From: Dendrobium chrysotoxum
Taxonomy: Eukaryota > Streptophyta > Magnoliopsida > Asparagales > Orchidaceae
DNA length: 64,000 nt
Direction: 5' to 3'
Assembly (NCBI GenBank): GCA_019925795.1
Contig: CM034298.1
Coordinates: 47,580,365 to 47,644,364 of the forward strand
Shown piece after piece: positions 54,701-64,000 of the stretch (positions within the stretch are counted from its first letter, which is position 1; the number at the start of each line of letters is the position of its first letter). Under the pieces are notes generated by a model. The model saw nothing but the letters and a program-made list of their open reading frames with translations, ran no database searches and was not told the DNA's origin. Both the position numbers and the translations under genes were made by a program.

Positions 54701-56348
54701 CCCGCATGGGCCCCGGCGAGCGTGTTATTGGTATACACGTGACGTCTAGGGATGCTGCGCGGGTCAATAGATTTGAACCCGATCCTCCTATGCAAGCAGA
54801 TAGGAGTAGACAAGGTTCAATAAATAATTATAAAATGCCCCCAAACACCTGCATGGGCCCCGGCGAGCGTGTTATTGGTACACACGTGACGTCTAGGGAT
54901 GCTGCGCGGGTTAATAAGTGAATTCAAGTTCGAGCCCGATCCTCCTATACGGGTAGACAGGAGTCGACACGGCTCGAACCATTAAATAAATATGCAGTCG
55001 TGAGATCGACCGAGATATTTATTTTATACATTCATATTAGGCCTTCAAGGTCTATAATCAAGAGAATTCACTTACAAAGGGCACAAAGCCTATGAAACCC
55101 GATCCTCTGTCAATTACTTGATAGAGTCGATAAGGTTCAAAATCAATAAAATATAAGTGACCCCATACACCCCGATGACGGCCGTGTTGAATGAAAATAT
55201 CAACCGGAGGGGTCCATTTCAAATATCTCAAAGTACCACCCAAACTCCCACAAAATCCAAAACTCCACAAAACTCCCAAAATCCCAAATTCCCTACAAAA
55301 TTCAATCTTCTGAAAAATCCCAAAATCCAAAAATCTTTCCAACTCCAGATATTTAAAAATTGAAATCCAACTATCAAACTGCTTAAAGCAAAATCCATCC
55401 ATCCTCCGCAACAGTTTGCCGAGGTGGACAAGTTAAAATTTACTTCAGCTCGCAAAGAGCTAATGCCTGGTCGAAAATATCACTAGGATCCATTCTCAAA
55501 CAATCTCCTGCCAGCAAGGACGTGGTACGAGTCCTCTAACCGGCAGTTTCGCCGCCAAATGGCACTGCAAGATAAACGGTTATGACTCGGGGCCCTCTGA
55601 ACCAGGTGGTTGCCGCCAAATGGCACCATTATATTATGGTTATGGCCAGAGCCCGTATGCTCCCCAATAGCATCAAATTCTTGAGATATGAATCAATAGG
55701 ATATGATCGATAGGGCACAAAGCCCTCTGTTAGCTAAGGTGGATTCAAATTTGTCCCCTTAGACAAATATTCACCCCAGGTCTACAAGGTACCCTTGGAC
55801 GAAGCAACCCATGGCTGCCGACAAGGATCCTTCTGTCAGGTTGGGTCGACTACCTCCTCTGACTAAGTAGACCAGGGACCACGATGGCCCGGGACGACAA
55901 AACCATGGGATCTTGATCGGGTCTATCATCCATTCCCCCACCATCTGCTTTAAGTGCAAGATGGTGAAATTTCTATTTTTAAATATTAAATCTCCAAATC
56001 TCCCAATTTTCCAAATTCTCAAATCATCAAACTTTCAAACCTTCAACCCATTGCTGCTACTATATGCCAGATAATTCGTATCTTTACGTATCTGATTGAC
56101 GACTAGCCTTAATCGAAAGTTCTCTCTCGTTACCGGGAGGGGTAATTAACTATAGGGGCTTGCGCCTATAGGAAACCAGAACTCAGATCATAAAGTCCTC
56201 GCAAAATGAGGGCGAAATCTCTGGGTAGTGTCTTATCTACTATCTCATCTGCCTTCCAAAATTTACCCCGGAACTTAGTTCGTTAAAACTCCCCCCCTCA
56301 AAAAGCAAAAGTCAGGCGGAGGCCGGGGCCGAATTTTCGGAGCCCACA
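51287..56348 (+). repeat. Tat element 3' LTR
   Basis: This 5062-bp partner of the 5' LTR starts TGTTAACC right after the polypurine tract TTGGGGGGCATT and ends GCCCACA. The 21-bp length difference from the 5' LTR is fully explained by the GA repeat (46 versus 64 bp, at 51724-51769) and the A-rich run near the start. No other indel was seen. Confidence 0.95.
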
Positions 56349-56353
56349 GATGT
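56349..56353. repeat. Tat element target-site duplication, right
   Basis: GATGT, identical to 34439-34443. Confidence 0.9.
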
Positions 56354-56719
56354 TTGTATCTTATTAGTTGTTCAATGAAAAGTTGGAATGATATTTTGTT
56401 TTAGTTTGAATTGTATCTTCCTGAATTGTCTATGCTTATAGATTCAAATCTTTTGTGTATGATCTTTAAAAGGGATTTTAAATTTCATTTGCTCTACAAA
56501 TTAATTTTTTTGCAAAATTTAATCTCTCAAAATTTTAAATCACATTATGACTGATTGAAAATTAGTAGATCAATTTCATATTTTTTTAGATAAAAATTAC
56601 TTGGTGATAATTATTTGCAAAATAAATGTCTTATTTTTATTTCATTTTCTTTTTAATATATTTATTTTTGTTAATTATTGTATTATGTATTTTAGATTTA
56701 TTTATATTTGGAAAGACAA

Positions 56720-56895
56720 AAATTGTAAAAATAGGCACAAAATTAGTCTAAACTAAAAAAATGTACAAAGTGTGCCACAAACTATTAAAAAGATGCGCAA
56801 TATTCGCCAAAGTCAAAAGAGGCATAAAATTAGCCCAAACTAAAAAGATGCATAAAATGTGTCATAAACTATTGAAAAGATGTGCAATGTCACCA
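56720..56895 (+). repeat. Tandem AGATGCACAAAGTGTGCC-type repeat in copia B
   Basis: Several diverged units of AAAAAGATGC(A/G)(C/T)AA..TGCC or AAGAGGCATAAAATTAGCCC occur in a row. They correspond in sequence and position to the array at 14945-15120 in copia A. Confidence 0.7.
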
Positions 56896-57007
56896 ATTGA
56901 TATTAATCTTTCCTTTATTATCTATCTCTCTTACATATCCAAATAATCGGCAATAATTTTCACTATTGAATTAAAAAATAATTAATACTTAATTCATCCT
57001 TTCTGTA

Positions 57008-57074
<67 letters not shown>
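57008..57074 (+). repeat. (ATT)n(AT)n compound microsatellite
   Basis: A run of ATT trinucleotides passes directly into AT dinucleotides. Confidence 0.95.
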
Positions 57075-57077
<3 letters not shown>

Positions 57078-57559
57078 TAGAACAAAATAGTGAATCTCGT
57101 AAACTTTTCTTTGTTAAGTTGTTCTTTGATTTAAAATTTGAAAATTTCTTTTTAACATTAGGAAATTAATGTTGAGTGTTGAAATCATTTTAAAATTTTC
57201 TTCTTCATCAACTCGATTGATTTATTCATAGCCACTCATTCATTCAAGAAGTACTTCCATTCTTGTTGTTGTCAAAAAAGGGAGTAGTATTGTTTGGTGT
57301 TTGGTGTCATGTTTTTTTTTTTTTTTTTTTTTTAGTTTTGTTTTTTCATTTTTAGTTTTTGATGAGTTTTATTTTTTTTTTCTTTTAGTTTTAGATTTTA
57401 TTTATTTTTATTTGTTCTTGTACTTTATTGGAATCCTCTTGTTTTAAATTGGTCATTCATTTAGGGGGAGCTTACATTTAGGAGGAGCTGAGGAGAAAAA
57501 ATTGACTTAAAGGCTAACTCAAATAATAAGTGTTTTGCCATCATAAAAAAGGGGTAGAT

Positions 57560-59210
57560 TGTTGCATTTTAGATTTCAAATCTATGTTTGTATATCATAT
57601 GATTTTTTTATGATTCCAAAATATTATTATGTTGATTATTATTTTTCTCTTAATATATATTGGATATATTTTATCTGTGTTGTTTGTGTGTACTAACATT
57701 TTAGAGAAATCATATTCCAGATTGATGAAGACTTCATGATAGATTAGATTAGGGGCTGTTGTAATTAGAGTATGTACTTTTTATTTTTCTTGAGTATGAG
57801 AGAGTGTGATTGTTATTGGATAATCATGTACACACATAGTGGGGGAGTTAGACAAAACTTAAATTTTTATATCTAATAGTACTATACGATTCCTGGAACG
57901 TACAAGAAGATTTGTAGTAAATGTTCTTGCAGAGTGGAGTTAATAAAATTGTGACTTGAAATTTTTCTAAGTACAGTTCATACTGTATAAAATGTATCCA
58001 TCGTAGATGCCAATCAGAGTACGAAATCAGGTTTGTCCAGTTTGTCCTGTATGAATACAACAAAAATTTGAATTGAACGTACTGTACAAAATAGCTTCGT
58101 ATAGACGTCGTTCAGAGTATGCAATGAGGTTCGTACACTATAATACAGATGAAAGGGTGCATTTTTTGAACTGATCATACTGTCTGAAATGGGTTCGTAC
58201 AGACGCCGATCAGAGTACAAAATGGGGTTCATACACGTTCATACAAATGAAAGTCTCATTTTTTGAACTGATCATACTGCACGATCGGGGTTCATACAAA
58301 TGCTGATCAGAATATGAAATGAGGTTTGTGTAGCATTGTACAAGACTTTTTGAACTATTTGTACATACGAAGTATGATCATACTATATGATCTAAGTTTG
58401 TCAAACTTGAAATTTTTAATTTTTGGACAATGTTTCCTGTTCTTTGTGTACAAGGGTCCTAAGAACTGACTGCCAAGAGACTCACTGTGCCAAGGGGTGT
58501 GTTTGGGAGAGTGTTTTGAGAATGGAGACTGAGAGATCTTGTAAGAGGGATTTGTAAAGGGATTCACAAAGATGCCCAATAGTGAGAATTTCTTACTAGT
58601 TCTTCTCTACTTCCTTAAAGGCTTTTGAGAGAAGACTTTTAGAAGGAGATCCGATACTCTGCCAACACCTGAAGGGTGTGAAAGGATGCTTGGTACTCTG
58701 CCAACACCTGGAGGGTGTGAAAGGACTATTGGTACTCTGCCATCACCAAGAGGGTGAGAAAGGACGGTGGGTTCTCTGCCTTCACCAGGAGGGTGAAAAA
58801 GGATGACGGTTCTCTGCCGCACCGGGTTGGTGGAAGAGAGGTTGTTGTAAGGGCTTCTCCTTCTTATTGTGGGGGCTAAAGAAGAGACACTAGTGTTTAG
58901 TACAGTACTTGGAGAAGGAGTCTCCAGGTAGTGGACGTAGGTCTTGTTGGACCGAACTACTATAAAATTTGGTGTTTTCTATTCTTTACCTTTTTACCGC
59001 ATTTTTATTTTTTGCATTTTCTTTTATTTTTTTGTGGTTGAAATTTTATTTTTAGAAAATTTAGTATTTTGTTTAAAATTAATTAACCAATTTTTAAAAT
59101 AACCAAGAAGTTTTTAAAATTACCAATTCACCCCCCCCCCCCCCCCCCCTCCCCTCTTGGCTAACCTTAGGACAATTGACTTAGGTTTAACAACATACTG
59201 AGAATTTATA
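57560..59210 (+). repeat. Copia B 3' LTR
   Basis: This 1651-bp LTR starts TGTTGCATTTTAG after the polypurine tract and ends GAGAATTTATA. Most of it matches 26165-27489. It has GTAC-rich palindromic words (57890-58390), five units of about 39 bp with hairpin potential (58650-58840) and a 19-C run at 59131-59149 where the 5' LTR has only four C. Confidence 0.9.
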
Positions 59211-62200
59211 ATCTAGACATAAGATTTTTAGTGTTCTAAGCTCTATGGAGATACAATCATTGTAGGAAGGTCATAAATCTTTATTTTCATTCCTACAAGC
59301 TCAATAGAGATCTAGCGATGCAAATGCTCTGACCTAGATCAAATATCAAAGAGACTAGTTAGGAAAAATTAGGTAATTCATAGTCATTAGCCCAAAATAT
59401 TTAATCAACTAATATATTATATTTTCTTTTGCATTCCCTAGTAGTGACAAAATCTCAACCCTTTCATTCAATAGGATAAATATTATATTTGCAGTAGGCA
59501 GTTCTAATTCATTTGCATGTTACCAGAATACTTTCTCATGGGATTAATACTCTCTAAATCACTTTATTACTTGTTTGACACATGCACTTACGTATTTAGT
59601 GGGCAACTCATATCAAAGAAAAAAAATCATACTTTAACCCATAACATACACATAATTCATGCATTCAACACAAACCCATGCATGTTAACCTCACTTTTAA
59701 GTGAGGTTAATTCCCCAAACTAAAAATTCAATCTCCATACATATATTACTGAACCTCATTCCAAACTTCAAATCCAATTCATCATTGTGCTGTGGTATAG
59801 TTATCACATCATTAACCCTAAAATCCATTATATGAGAGTCACCCTTGATTTTCATTTGATCATATGATCAATCACTTGATAATCTTGAAATGATTATCAA
59901 TGATATGATCATTGCAAAATTAAATCTCCATTCAATCATTGACCTTCACAAAAAACTTCATAATCCATGCAAAATTAAACTTAAAATCTTTTAATTGATA
60001 ATCACTACTAAGTGTCACCTAATCATCTTTTCAAGCATTGATAGTCATCATTGATTGTTAATGATTTGAACATGTCAAACCCAAAACTCCTTCAAATCAT
60101 TAACTAGATCATATCCAAGTCAAACTGATTGACCCAACCCAATGAAAACCACAAACTCCAAAATCTAATGCTCAAATTCAAACCCAAAACCTGTAGGTCC
60201 ATAACCTATTTTTGACAAATTCCAATCACCTCAAAACCTAATCAAATAATCTTGTATTCATGATCAATCAATTATATATTGATTAGGCATGTCTTTAGGG
60301 TTGAACATATTAATTTGGAGGCATTTTAAGACTGCTAACCCATTAAATGCAAAGCATATTCCATGGCTATAAAACCTTTAAATATTTACAGCCTATGCCA
60401 TTGGACATAGCATATTATGATTTTTGATCTTGAAAGCCTCCTCAAATCTAATGGTTATGAACATTATCATTAACTTAATACATTGAACCAATATTGAACT
60501 CTTGGTGGACCGTGTATGACCATGGTTGACCACAAAACCCTGAAAATCCTAAAACCCTAAAACCTTCTAAAAACTAATTTTTTTTCTTAAACTTCAACAT
60601 GGCTTAGTCAAACTAAACACTGCAACCTCTTCTAACATATTTCAAATGTGATTTGGAGTATATTGAACCCAACCCCAAGCCTTGGTCAACCCTTGTTGAC
60701 AAATTCAACCTATGTTGACCAAAATGCCCTTTAACCCTTTAAAACTATATTTAATGCATGGAGACACTAACAAATCTTTAGACTATCTCCAACAAACTTA
60801 AAATATCATTTAGAGTGCATGGAATCCAGCCCCAAGCCATGGTCAACCCTGGTTGACAAGTCAACCTAGGTTGACCAAAATTCCCTTTAACTCTTTAAAA
60901 CTACATTTCATGCTTGGATATCCTACTAAATCTTGGGACCATCTTTAGCAAACTCAAAATATCATTTATAATGCATTGAACCCAATCCCAACCCCTAGTC
61001 AACCCTTATTGACCAAGGGGTCCCTTAAACCCTTAAATATGTAATTTACTCCAAATGACCCTTCCATTGCATGTGACCACCTCCAATAACTCCAAAATGA
61101 CATTTGGAATGAGTTGGACCTCTCATTGACCCTCAATCAAACCTTGTTGACCAAGTTAACCATGGTTGACCTAAGCACACCTTAAGCAATTAAAAATTTT
61201 AAAACTAATGATTTTGATCAAACCAAAGAACCAAATTCCTAAGGACAATCCATGGGGTCACCATGAGTCTCCCAAAAAAATTCCATTCTCTTAGCCTACC
61301 TAGTTTAGCCACATGGGTTGAACCAAATGCACATAAAGGGGTTTTCTTGAACCAAAATTGAACCCTTACATAATTAAATTACATAAATAGTTGTAGTAGG
61401 TGTCCCTTGATCCTATGCTCATGAACCAACAAGCCCAACCCATGGTTTGACTTTGGTCAACCAATTGGGTTGAACCAAGCCCTCTAAAACCCAAATTATT
61501 GGACCCATTGACAACCCAACCCAAATTGGTTTTTGTAGCCACTTGAATTATGTTCTAGAATATTCATCTCAAATATCATGTCAAGCTCCAGCCATGTGGA
61601 CTGCTGATGTGGCAAGAATCCTTAAAATTACCTCTCTCTCTCTAATCATTGGTTCACTCCTAATTGACTAGCTAACTATCGTAATGAGCTTAAAATCTTT
61701 AGAACCTTCCCTTGTCTCCTATTGGATAGTTCCTAACTATAATGGTGAATGACTAGTGCTTAGGTGTCAGGATCTTGGCCCTTCTTTCAAATTTCTCTCT
61801 CCTACATATTTCCCCAAACATTTTAAAGAAAGGGTTGATTAATTACATTCCCCAGCTTCATAAAAACTCCCTAATATCTCCCACAACCTCCCTAGCCTTC
61901 CTTAGCTCAAAATTTTTCCATTTGAAGTAGAAAGGAGTGAGGAGAGGGAAAGTGATCCAACCTAATTTACATCCAATCTAGTGGTTTCAAAGCTTGGAGT
62001 CTTCAAGAAAGTTTTAGAGGATATCTCTAGAAGTCCATAGAGCCCAAAATCAAAAAGATCCATCCACTTGATATAGATATTTTCCCATTTGAATATTTTT
62101 AGTTCAAATTAAAATTACTTTAAGATCTCAACGCATGGAGCCCCCAAACACCATGGACTGGAAGCTTAGGGTACCAAGAAATAATATTTCAAATTTTATT

Positions 62201-63583
62201 AAATTTGGAGGAGTATAGAAGAAGTTATGAGCATTTAAAGTTGAATTGAATTTTCTAATTTTAATTGGACAGTCTGATTGCATGTATATTATAATTAGAC
62301 GGCCCAAAGGATGTCGGACTGTGCGTGTCTCCCCATGGATTTGAACCAGCATTGCCCGAACCCTTCTACACATCGACGTGGCCTGATCTTGGTCTTCTCT
62401 TCGATTTGGCATAGATCAGTGGACATATAGTGACTTTTAATATGTTTAAGTGGCCAATTCATCATTTGTCTGAAGGTCATCTTCACCATTCCAATCATTG
62501 GAAGCATGTGGAAATGATTGTCATTGCCAAAAATTCAAATAAAATGAATAAAAAATTATAAAAAAATACTCATAAACTTTAAAAATTCATCATAAATCCA
62601 ATTTTAACCCAAAATTGGTGTTTTTATGCTCATTGGAGTCATCTTAAGCCCAATTTTATTTTAAATTAATTTCAAATGATTTTTACTAGTGGTTAGTGAG
62701 AAATTTGTATTTGAATTTTCTTAATTACTTAAAATCACTGGTCCAATTGAGCTCAAACTTGGACAGGGCAAACTAGGGTGTATATGCTACATACCCTAAT
62801 TTTGTTGTGCCTTGGTGAGCATTAAATTTGGTAAATTAAATTTTCAAAGTTCTGGGTTATATTTTGATCTAAAACTTTGGAAATTCATAACTCTTAATCT
62901 ACACATAGTTTTGTTTTGAATTTTTTGTGTAATGTTTATGCCTATCAAGGGTTAGAATGCCATTAATTTTATCTAATTCCAATCTATAGATTGCCTAAAT
63001 TAAATTATTAAAGGTATAGATACATTTAACCTTGATGATCGATTGTGACATCTAGGAAGACTTTGATAAGCCCAAATTTAGAGGGTTTAAATCACATATT
63101 CATATGAAACTGTGTTTCAATTTTCATTATATTTAGAGGTCATTTGGTCTGTAAATTAGCGAACCCAAGATTGACGCGTATAATTGACTCAAAATTTTCA
63201 ATAATTCATAATAAATCTAAATTAAATTTAAAAAATACAATTTAAGTGTCATACTACTCAAAATTAAAAGCTTAACAGAGATAAAATAAAAAGTCATAAA
63301 ATTCAACCAAAATGAAAAGTAATTAAAAATTAAGAAAATTTAATAATTAATTAAAATAAATAATTAAAAATATTTAAAACTCTAAAATAATTTTAAACAC
63401 GTATAATCATCTCTAGGAGTCATTAGTGACATTTGAGAAAGATTTCAAGAGATATGGAGTTGATTTGGTTCAAAATAAGAAATCCCCTTAATTAATTCAT
63501 TAATATGTGTTAAACTTGTAAAAATTATAACGAATTATAGAAAACTCTAAATGACATAAACTCAAAGGCATTGGACTCATAAT
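59211..63583. other. Gene-free DNA with diverged tandem repeats
   Basis: About 4.4 kb without a supported ORF. From about 60480 to 61200 a diverged tandem repeat with a period near 156 bp is visible. From about 61600 the sequence has a promoter-like look (CTTCATAAAAACTCCC near 61858) and may be part of another unrecognised LTR, but no ends were found. Confidence 0.45.
60480..61200 (+). repeat. Diverged tandem repeat, period about 156 bp
   Basis: Starts at about 60484, 60666, 60822, 60978 and 61113 share a GAACCCAACCCCAAGCC-like head. It is followed by GGTCAACCCTTGTTGAC, TTGACCAAAA, CCCTTTAACCCTTTAAAACT and a TCTCCAACAAACT..AAAATATCATTTAGAGTGCAT tail. Units are diverged, and spacing is 156 bp for the two clearest steps. 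Confidence 0.7.
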
Positions 63584-64000
63584 TGTTGCAATCTAAGATC
63601 TCGAGCTTGTGATTTTGATAATAAAAATATTATTAATTGAATCTCTAATTCTCTTAGTAATTATATTGCATATCTACTTTTTATGTGTACTAATATTTTA
63701 GGTACATCATATACCGACCAAGAACTTTTAAGGCTCAAGATTGGGTAGAATAGGATGAGGTTTGCAAGAGTCTATAATCTTCATTTCTTTATTTTTTTTT
63801 CTTGAGTCAAAGTCATGTAAATGTGTATAGCGATTTGGCCACCATGCATACACATACTAGGGAGTGAGAAAATGAATTTTAAAATATGTTTTGAACTAAT
63901 GGTACTATATGATTTAGATCATACTATATGATCATCTATTAAAAAAAATAATTAAAATAGCCAATTCTATAATTAATATTTTTAAATTAATTATATTGTA
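63584..64000 (+). repeat. Start of a third Sirevirus-like LTR, cut by the window end
   Basis: From TGTTGCAATCTAAGATC the sequence follows the start of the copia B 3' LTR (57560 onward). Shared blocks include TGTGTACTAA(C/T)ATTTTAG, ATCATAT.CC, TTTTTCTTGAGT, and GTACTATA(C/T)GATT. It is diverged, so it is a related element or solo LTR rather than a recent copy. Confidence 0.65.

Larger units (their letters stand above)
34444..56348 (+). mobile_element. Complete Ty3/gypsy Tat-clade LTR retrotransposon
   Basis: This 21,905-bp element has LTRs at 34444-39526 and 51287-56348 and a perfect target duplication GATGT at 34439-34443 and 56349-56353. Its termini are TGTT..CACA, with a primer binding site at 39533. 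A single reading frame encodes Gag, protease, reverse transcriptase, RNase H, a second (archaeal-type) RNase H and integrase. The second RNase H between RNase H and integrase, LTRs near 5 kb and a long 3' non-coding part are diagnostic of the Tat group (Ogre/Retand relatives). By eye the LTRs differ at about 15 bases plus length changes in a GA repeat and an A run. The insertion is therefore recent and lies in copia B between its env-like ORF and 3' LTR. Confidence 0.95.
56354..57559 (+). other. Copia B 3' non-coding region resumed after the Tat element
   Basis: This AT-rich sequence holds the AGATGCGCAA-type tandem array, an (ATT)n(AT)n microsatellite at 57008-57074 and a T run at 57311-57332. 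It ends in the polypurine tract CATCATAAAAAAGGGGTAGA just before the 3' LTR. There is no gene. Confidence 0.75.
26165..59210 (+). mobile_element. Copia B: Ty1/copia Sirevirus-like retrotransposon with env-like ORF, interrupted by the Tat element
   Basis: The element runs from a truncated 5' LTR (about 26165-27489) to a full 3' LTR (57560-59210). Without the nested Tat element it is about 11.1 kb. It has a perfect copia primer binding site, Gag with zinc knuckle and coiled coil, a copia-order pol, an env-like ORF and a polypurine tract. The env-like ORF after pol and the long coiled-coil Gag are hallmarks of the Sirevirus lineage. All ORFs carry stops, and a sampled 100-bp LTR stretch differs at about 9 positions, so the copy is old. 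It is the same broad family as copia A. Confidence 0.88.

Noticed and set aside
58607..58822. Minus-strand ORF with repeated LSHPPGVGRVP peptides
   Set aside because: Same cause: the tandem unit of about 39 bp in the copia B LTR.

Overview
This is nuclear DNA of a seed plant, most likely an angiosperm. It holds one multi-exon gene with GT-AG introns, followed by about 50 kb of nested retrotransposons in AT-rich sequence. There is no bacterial-type gene organisation, no CRISPR array and no RNA gene that I can support.

Layout. (1) 1-8386, plus strand: the 3' nine-tenths of an intact ABCC (MRP-type) ABC transporter gene. Ten exons can be joined in frame; the 5' end lies left of the window. Its largest intron holds a decayed RTE-type LINE remnant. 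(2) 8387-11465: intergenic DNA with two Tourist-like MITEs flanked by TTA. (3) 11484-23713, minus strand: an L1-type LINE with an ORF1 (DUF4283 plus zinc knuckle) and 3' UTR but no ORF2, bounded by an 18-bp target duplication. A degenerate Ty1/copia Sirevirus-like element (copia A, 12421-22392, minus) is inserted in it. (4) 23732-26165: AT-rich DNA without genes. (5) about 26165-59210, plus strand: a second, related Sirevirus-like element (copia B), old and full of stops, with an env-like ORF. (6) Inside copia B, 34444-56348: a complete Ty3/gypsy element of the Tat clade, 21.9 kb long. It has LTRs of about 5.07 kb that differ at only about 15 positions by eye (plus length changes in two simple repeats) and a perfect 5-bp target duplication, GATGT. 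(7) 59211-63583: gene-free DNA with a diverged tandem repeat of about 156 bp rich in TTGACC/GGTCAA. (8) 63584-64000: the start of a third Sirevirus-like LTR, cut by the window end.

Relative ages follow from the nesting and LTR divergence. The copia elements are old (LTRs roughly 10% different in stretches compared by eye). The LINE is older than copia A, and the Tat element is by far the youngest insertion. Only the ABCC gene looks like a working host gene. The Tat element keeps all catalytic motifs but carries two in-frame TAA codons that split one 2979-codon frame into Gag, Pro-RT-RH-aRH and IN segments.

The least ordinary material is in the non-coding parts of the Tat element. There are three copies of a long perfect hairpin, one showing a compensatory base-pair change; a structured repeat array in the LTR with overlapping G-box/TGACGTC motifs; and what looks like the terminal exons and polyadenylated 3' end of an antisense transcription unit between pol and the 3' LTR.
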